From NCBI RefSeq assembly GCF_000495815.1, contig NZ_AWGE01000020.1:1-64000 (forward strand): 64,000 bases of DNA, read 5' to 3'. The DNA is from Asticcacaulis sp. AC466 (GTDB lineage: Bacteria; Pseudomonadota; Alphaproteobacteria; Caulobacterales; Caulobacteraceae). A program made the position numbers and the translations under genes. Under the pieces are notes generated by a model. The model worked only from the letters and a program-made list of their open reading frames with translations, was not told the origin of the DNA and did not search any database. This document shows positions 61,898 to 64,000 of the stretch, piece after piece (position 1 is the first letter of the stretch; each line of letters starts with the position of its first letter).

Positions 61898-62574
61898 CGG
61901 GGCCGGTGCGTATTGCCTTGATCCATGCCCTGGAAGAATCGGTCCTGCCTATTCGGGCGGCCTTCGCAAACCTGTGGCCGGAGGCTTATACCTTCGATCT
62001 GCTCGATACCTCACTGGCAGTCGATCTGGCGCATGCAGGTAAGCTGGATGACGCCATGATGACGCGTTTTCAGACCCTGGCTGACTATGCCCTGGCTAGC
62101 GAGGGCAAGGGTGGTCGGACCCAAGGCATACTTTTTACCTGTTCGGCCTTCGGTCCGGCGATCGAGGCGGTGAAAGCGCGCGTCTCAGTGCCGGTATTGC
62201 GGCCGAATGAAGCTGCCTTCGAAGCGGCGCTGGAGCTGGGGAACAGGATCGGTCTTGTCGTGACGTTCGCGCCGTCTCTGGACGCCCTCAAACGAGAACT
62301 GCTCGACATGGCGGCTGTCCGTGGTCGAAAAATCGATGTCCACGCTGTTCTGGCGGACGGCGCCTTGGCAGCTTTAAAATCCGGCGACGCAGACCGTCAT
62401 GATCAACTGGCAGCGCACGCCGCCGCAAGCCTTGGCGATGTGGATGCGATCGTTCTGGGCCAGTTTTCTTTGGCGCGCGCTGGCTCGGCAATTGAGATCA
62501 GCACGGGTCGTCCTGTGGTTACCACGCCGGAAAGCTCAGTTGAGAGACTGCGGCGAAGGGTTTCTGACATCTGA
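61894..62574 (+). CDS. Asp/Glu/hydantoin racemase-like protein with only the first catalytic Cys
   Basis: 226 residues of the aspartate/glutamate racemase superfamily (start RIALIHALEESVLPI). The first catalytic-type Cys is in GILFTCSAFGPAIEAVK near residue 88. Where the second Cys is expected the sequence reads VLGQFSLARAG. True two-Cys racemases need both, so it may be a one-Cys isomerase, decarboxylase or hydrolase, as arylmalonate decarboxylase is. It is the last gene of the operon. Its role could be handling a chiral beta- or alpha-substituted intermediate. Confidence 0.82.
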   Translation: MTGPVRIALIHALEESVLPIRAAFANLWPEAYTFDLLDTSLAVDLAHAGKLDDAMMTRFQTLADYALASEGKGGRTQGILFTCSAFGPAIEAVKARVSVPVLRPNEAAFEAALELGNRIGLVVTFAPSLDALKRELLDMAAVRGRKIDVHAVLADGALAALKSGDADRHDQLAAHAAASLGDVDAIVLGQFSLARAGSAIEISTGRPVVTTPESSVERLRRRVSDI

Positions 62575-62938
62575 CGGGACAGCGACCGTCCCCGCAACCC
62601 GTTTCCCACACAAGTACGATGTTGAAATAAAGCATATGGCTAGTTTCAACGTTCAAAATCATGCCCAAGTTTCAGCATCGCGGTCTTACGCTGTTCGACG
62701 GCAGATGTTTCAAGCGCCTTTTGAGCTTCCGCCATCTCGGTCGTAGATCCTTGCCTGCAACGATCGGCGAAAGCTGTCCTGAATACATACGCATTTTTGA
62801 GCCTTGCAGATATGGCCTATTTACAGGCTTGCAAAAGGCAACGGCACAGGTTTATCTACATTAAGTCAGACAAAAAGCCCAGGTTAGGTTTCCTGGGGGA
62901 GAGCCGGATATACCGGTCGTCACACAGGGAAGAACCAT
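62575..62938. other. Intergenic region between the catabolic operon and the arabinofuranosidase gene
   Basis: 364 bases. A 6-bp stem CCCAGG/CCTGGG with an 8-base loop (62878-62897) is followed on the minus strand by a T-run, so it looks like a terminator only in that direction. I see no convincing small gene; a 67-codon frame at 62661 has no family features and a poor start. Confidence 0.4.
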
Positions 62939-64000
62939 ATGCGGAATCCATTGCAAAATGTTAGCGCTACCTTTATTTTCGCGATCGCTTTATCAGGCGT
63001 CGTGCGCCCCGCTTTCGGGGAGCCCTCGGCGGTTGCGCAAGTATTTCCCGTTCGGGCGGGCATAGATGTCTCAAAGGTGTCGAGACCCATCAGCCGCTAT
63101 GAATACGGCATGTTTATCGAGCCTATCGGACGCGCGATCGATCGCAGCCTGTGGGCCGAAATGCTGGATGACCGGAAGTTTTATTTCCCAATCGTTGCCG
63201 AAGGGCAGGACGCGCCGCCCAAACGGCCGTCGTTCACCGGCCCTGATCGCCATTGGCGCGCTGTCGGGCCGGCTGACTCCGTTAGCATGGACAAGACAGC
63301 GCCCTTTGTCGGCGACCAGAGTGCGAAAGTCGCGCTGGTCGGCGACAGTCCGCATGGCATCTCCCAGTCGGGTTTGAGCCTTGTCGCCGGGAAAGCCTAT
63401 TCCGGTCGTATCGTGGTCTCTATTCCCTCTGGGGCAAAAATATCGGTGTCTTTGGTGTGGGGCGACGGGCCGGCCGATCGTCAGACGCTACGTTTGCCCG
63501 TCAGTGGCAGCGCATGGAAGACAGTGCCTGTCACCTTTACCGCCGGGGCGTCTTCTGACGCCGCACGTCTTGAAATTACGGGCACGGGACAGGGGAGCTT
63601 TCGTATCGGTGCCGTTTCTTTAATGCCCGCCGACAATCTGGACGGTTGGCGCGCCGACGCCGTACGGGAATTGCGGACACTGAAATCAGGGATGTGGCGC
63701 CTGCCGGGCGGCAATTATCTATCCAACTGGGACTGGCATGACGCCCTTGGGCCGCGCGATCAGCGGCGACCAATGTATGATCATTCCTGGAGCGCCATGC
63801 AGACAAATGACATCGGCATGGACGAATATATGACGCTTTGCGCCCTTATCGGCACGGAGCCCTATGTGACGGTGAATGCCGGTCTGGGCGACGCCAATTC
63901 GGCCGCCGAAGAAGTTGAATATCTCAACGGCCCGGCAACAAGCTATTGGGGGGGCAAGCGCGCGAAGAATGGGCACGCGGCGCCATACGGTATCAAATAC
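62939..64000 (+). CDS. GH51 alpha-L-arabinofuranosidase, secreted (3' end outside window)
   Basis: An open frame from the ATG at 62939 to the window end, 354 codons with no stop. A signal peptide (about 1-28, ending AFGEPSA) is followed by the GH51 start YEYGMFIEPIGRAIDRSLWAEMLDDRKF, a beta-sandwich insert, and the barrel region GMWRLPGGNYLSNWDWHDALGP, then NDIGMDEYMTLCALIGTEPYVTVNAGLG. The frame ends just before the expected acid/base Glu motif (GNE). It removes terminal arabinofuranose from arabinan or arabinoxylan. It points to plant cell-wall use, consistent with the fucose genes and many TonB receptors. Confidence 0.9.
   Translation, partial: MRNPLQNVSATFIFAIALSGVVRPAFGEPSAVAQVFPVRAGIDVSKVSRPISRYEYGMFIEPIGRAIDRSLWAEMLDDRKFYFPIVAEGQDAPPKRPSFTGPDRHWRAVGPADSVSMDKTAPFVGDQSAKVALVGDSPHGISQSGLSLVAGKAYSGRIVVSIPSGAKISVSLVWGDGPADRQTLRLPVSGSAWKTVPVTFTAGASSDAARLEITGTGQGSFRIGAVSLMPADNLDGWRADAVRELRTLKSGMWRLPGGNYLSNWDWHDALGPRDQRRPMYDHSWSAMQTNDIGMDEYMTLCALIGTEPYVTVNAGLGDANSAAEEVEYLNGPATSYWGGKRAKNGHAAPYGIKY

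Noticed and set aside
62661-62864. 67-codon open frame in the gap before the arabinofuranosidase
   Set aside because: No ribosome site, no hydrophobic or domain pattern, and a composition unlike neighbouring genes.

Overview
The window looks like chromosome from an alphaproteobacterium, most likely a Caulobacterales member of the Asticcacaulis/Caulobacter type. This is an inference from gene content: five TonB-dependent receptors, of which two belong to the Xanthomonas/Caulobacter type, an ECF sigma/FecR surface-signalling set, soluble PAS chemoreceptors, an RcnB-like protein, a FucP symporter and moderately high GC coding DNA. I saw no rRNA, tRNA, CRISPR array or insertion sequence.

Layout. 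1-9706: signal transduction. It holds two receiver-only regulators, an EAL phosphodiesterase with a degenerate GGDEF, a soluble PAS-PAS chemoreceptor, a membrane dCache chemoreceptor, and two tandem paralogues of a family I do not recognise. 9707-11662: a decayed stretch with an RND membrane-fusion-protein relic and a GT87 glycosyltransferase split by one extra C in a homopolymer. 11860-14871: an RcnB-like protein, a 52-residue membrane protein and an OmpR-type two-component pair. 14997-21655: a serine hydrolase, a tandem-DTGA aspartyl protease, an AraC regulator with a membrane domain, an S41-like peptidase and a GGDEF-EAL protein. 22030-25447: a Zn-dehydrogenase, fucP and an L-fucose-dehydrogenase-like aldo/keto reductase. 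25553-32218: a six-gene operon DUF4129-DUF4350-MoxR-DUF58-SpoIIM-RDD. 32350-33672: ugd.

33812-38785 is a divergent metal-uptake region. One receptor sits with a DUF2946-like protein. A ZnuD-like receptor on the other strand is preceded by a perfect 15-bp Zur-like palindrome. 39008-46723 is a surface-signalling island: an STN-bearing receptor, a FecI-type sigma factor, FecR, and a second paralogous receptor. The same bipartite promoter motif with the same spacing stands before both receptors and before the sigma gene. A secreted FAD oxidoreductase and a convergent PaiB-like protein follow.

49390-62574 is the most interesting block. It encodes a NylC-like N-terminal-nucleophile hydrolase with a signal peptide, a TonB receptor, a POT-type oligopeptide symporter, a LysR regulator, and a tight operon: NylB-like serine hydrolase, class III aminotransferase, semialdehyde dehydrogenase, GABA-type aminotransferase, 3-hydroxyacyl-CoA-dehydrogenase-like enzyme and Asp/Glu-racemase-like protein. 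Together these encode outer- and inner-membrane uptake, endo- and exo-hydrolysis, transamination and aldehyde oxidation. That is the enzyme logic of 6-aminohexanoate (nylon) oligomer catabolism, but with TonB uptake and a periplasmic first step. The natural substrate is probably an omega- or beta-amino-acid amide or peptide. The window ends inside a secreted GH51 alpha-L-arabinofuranosidase.
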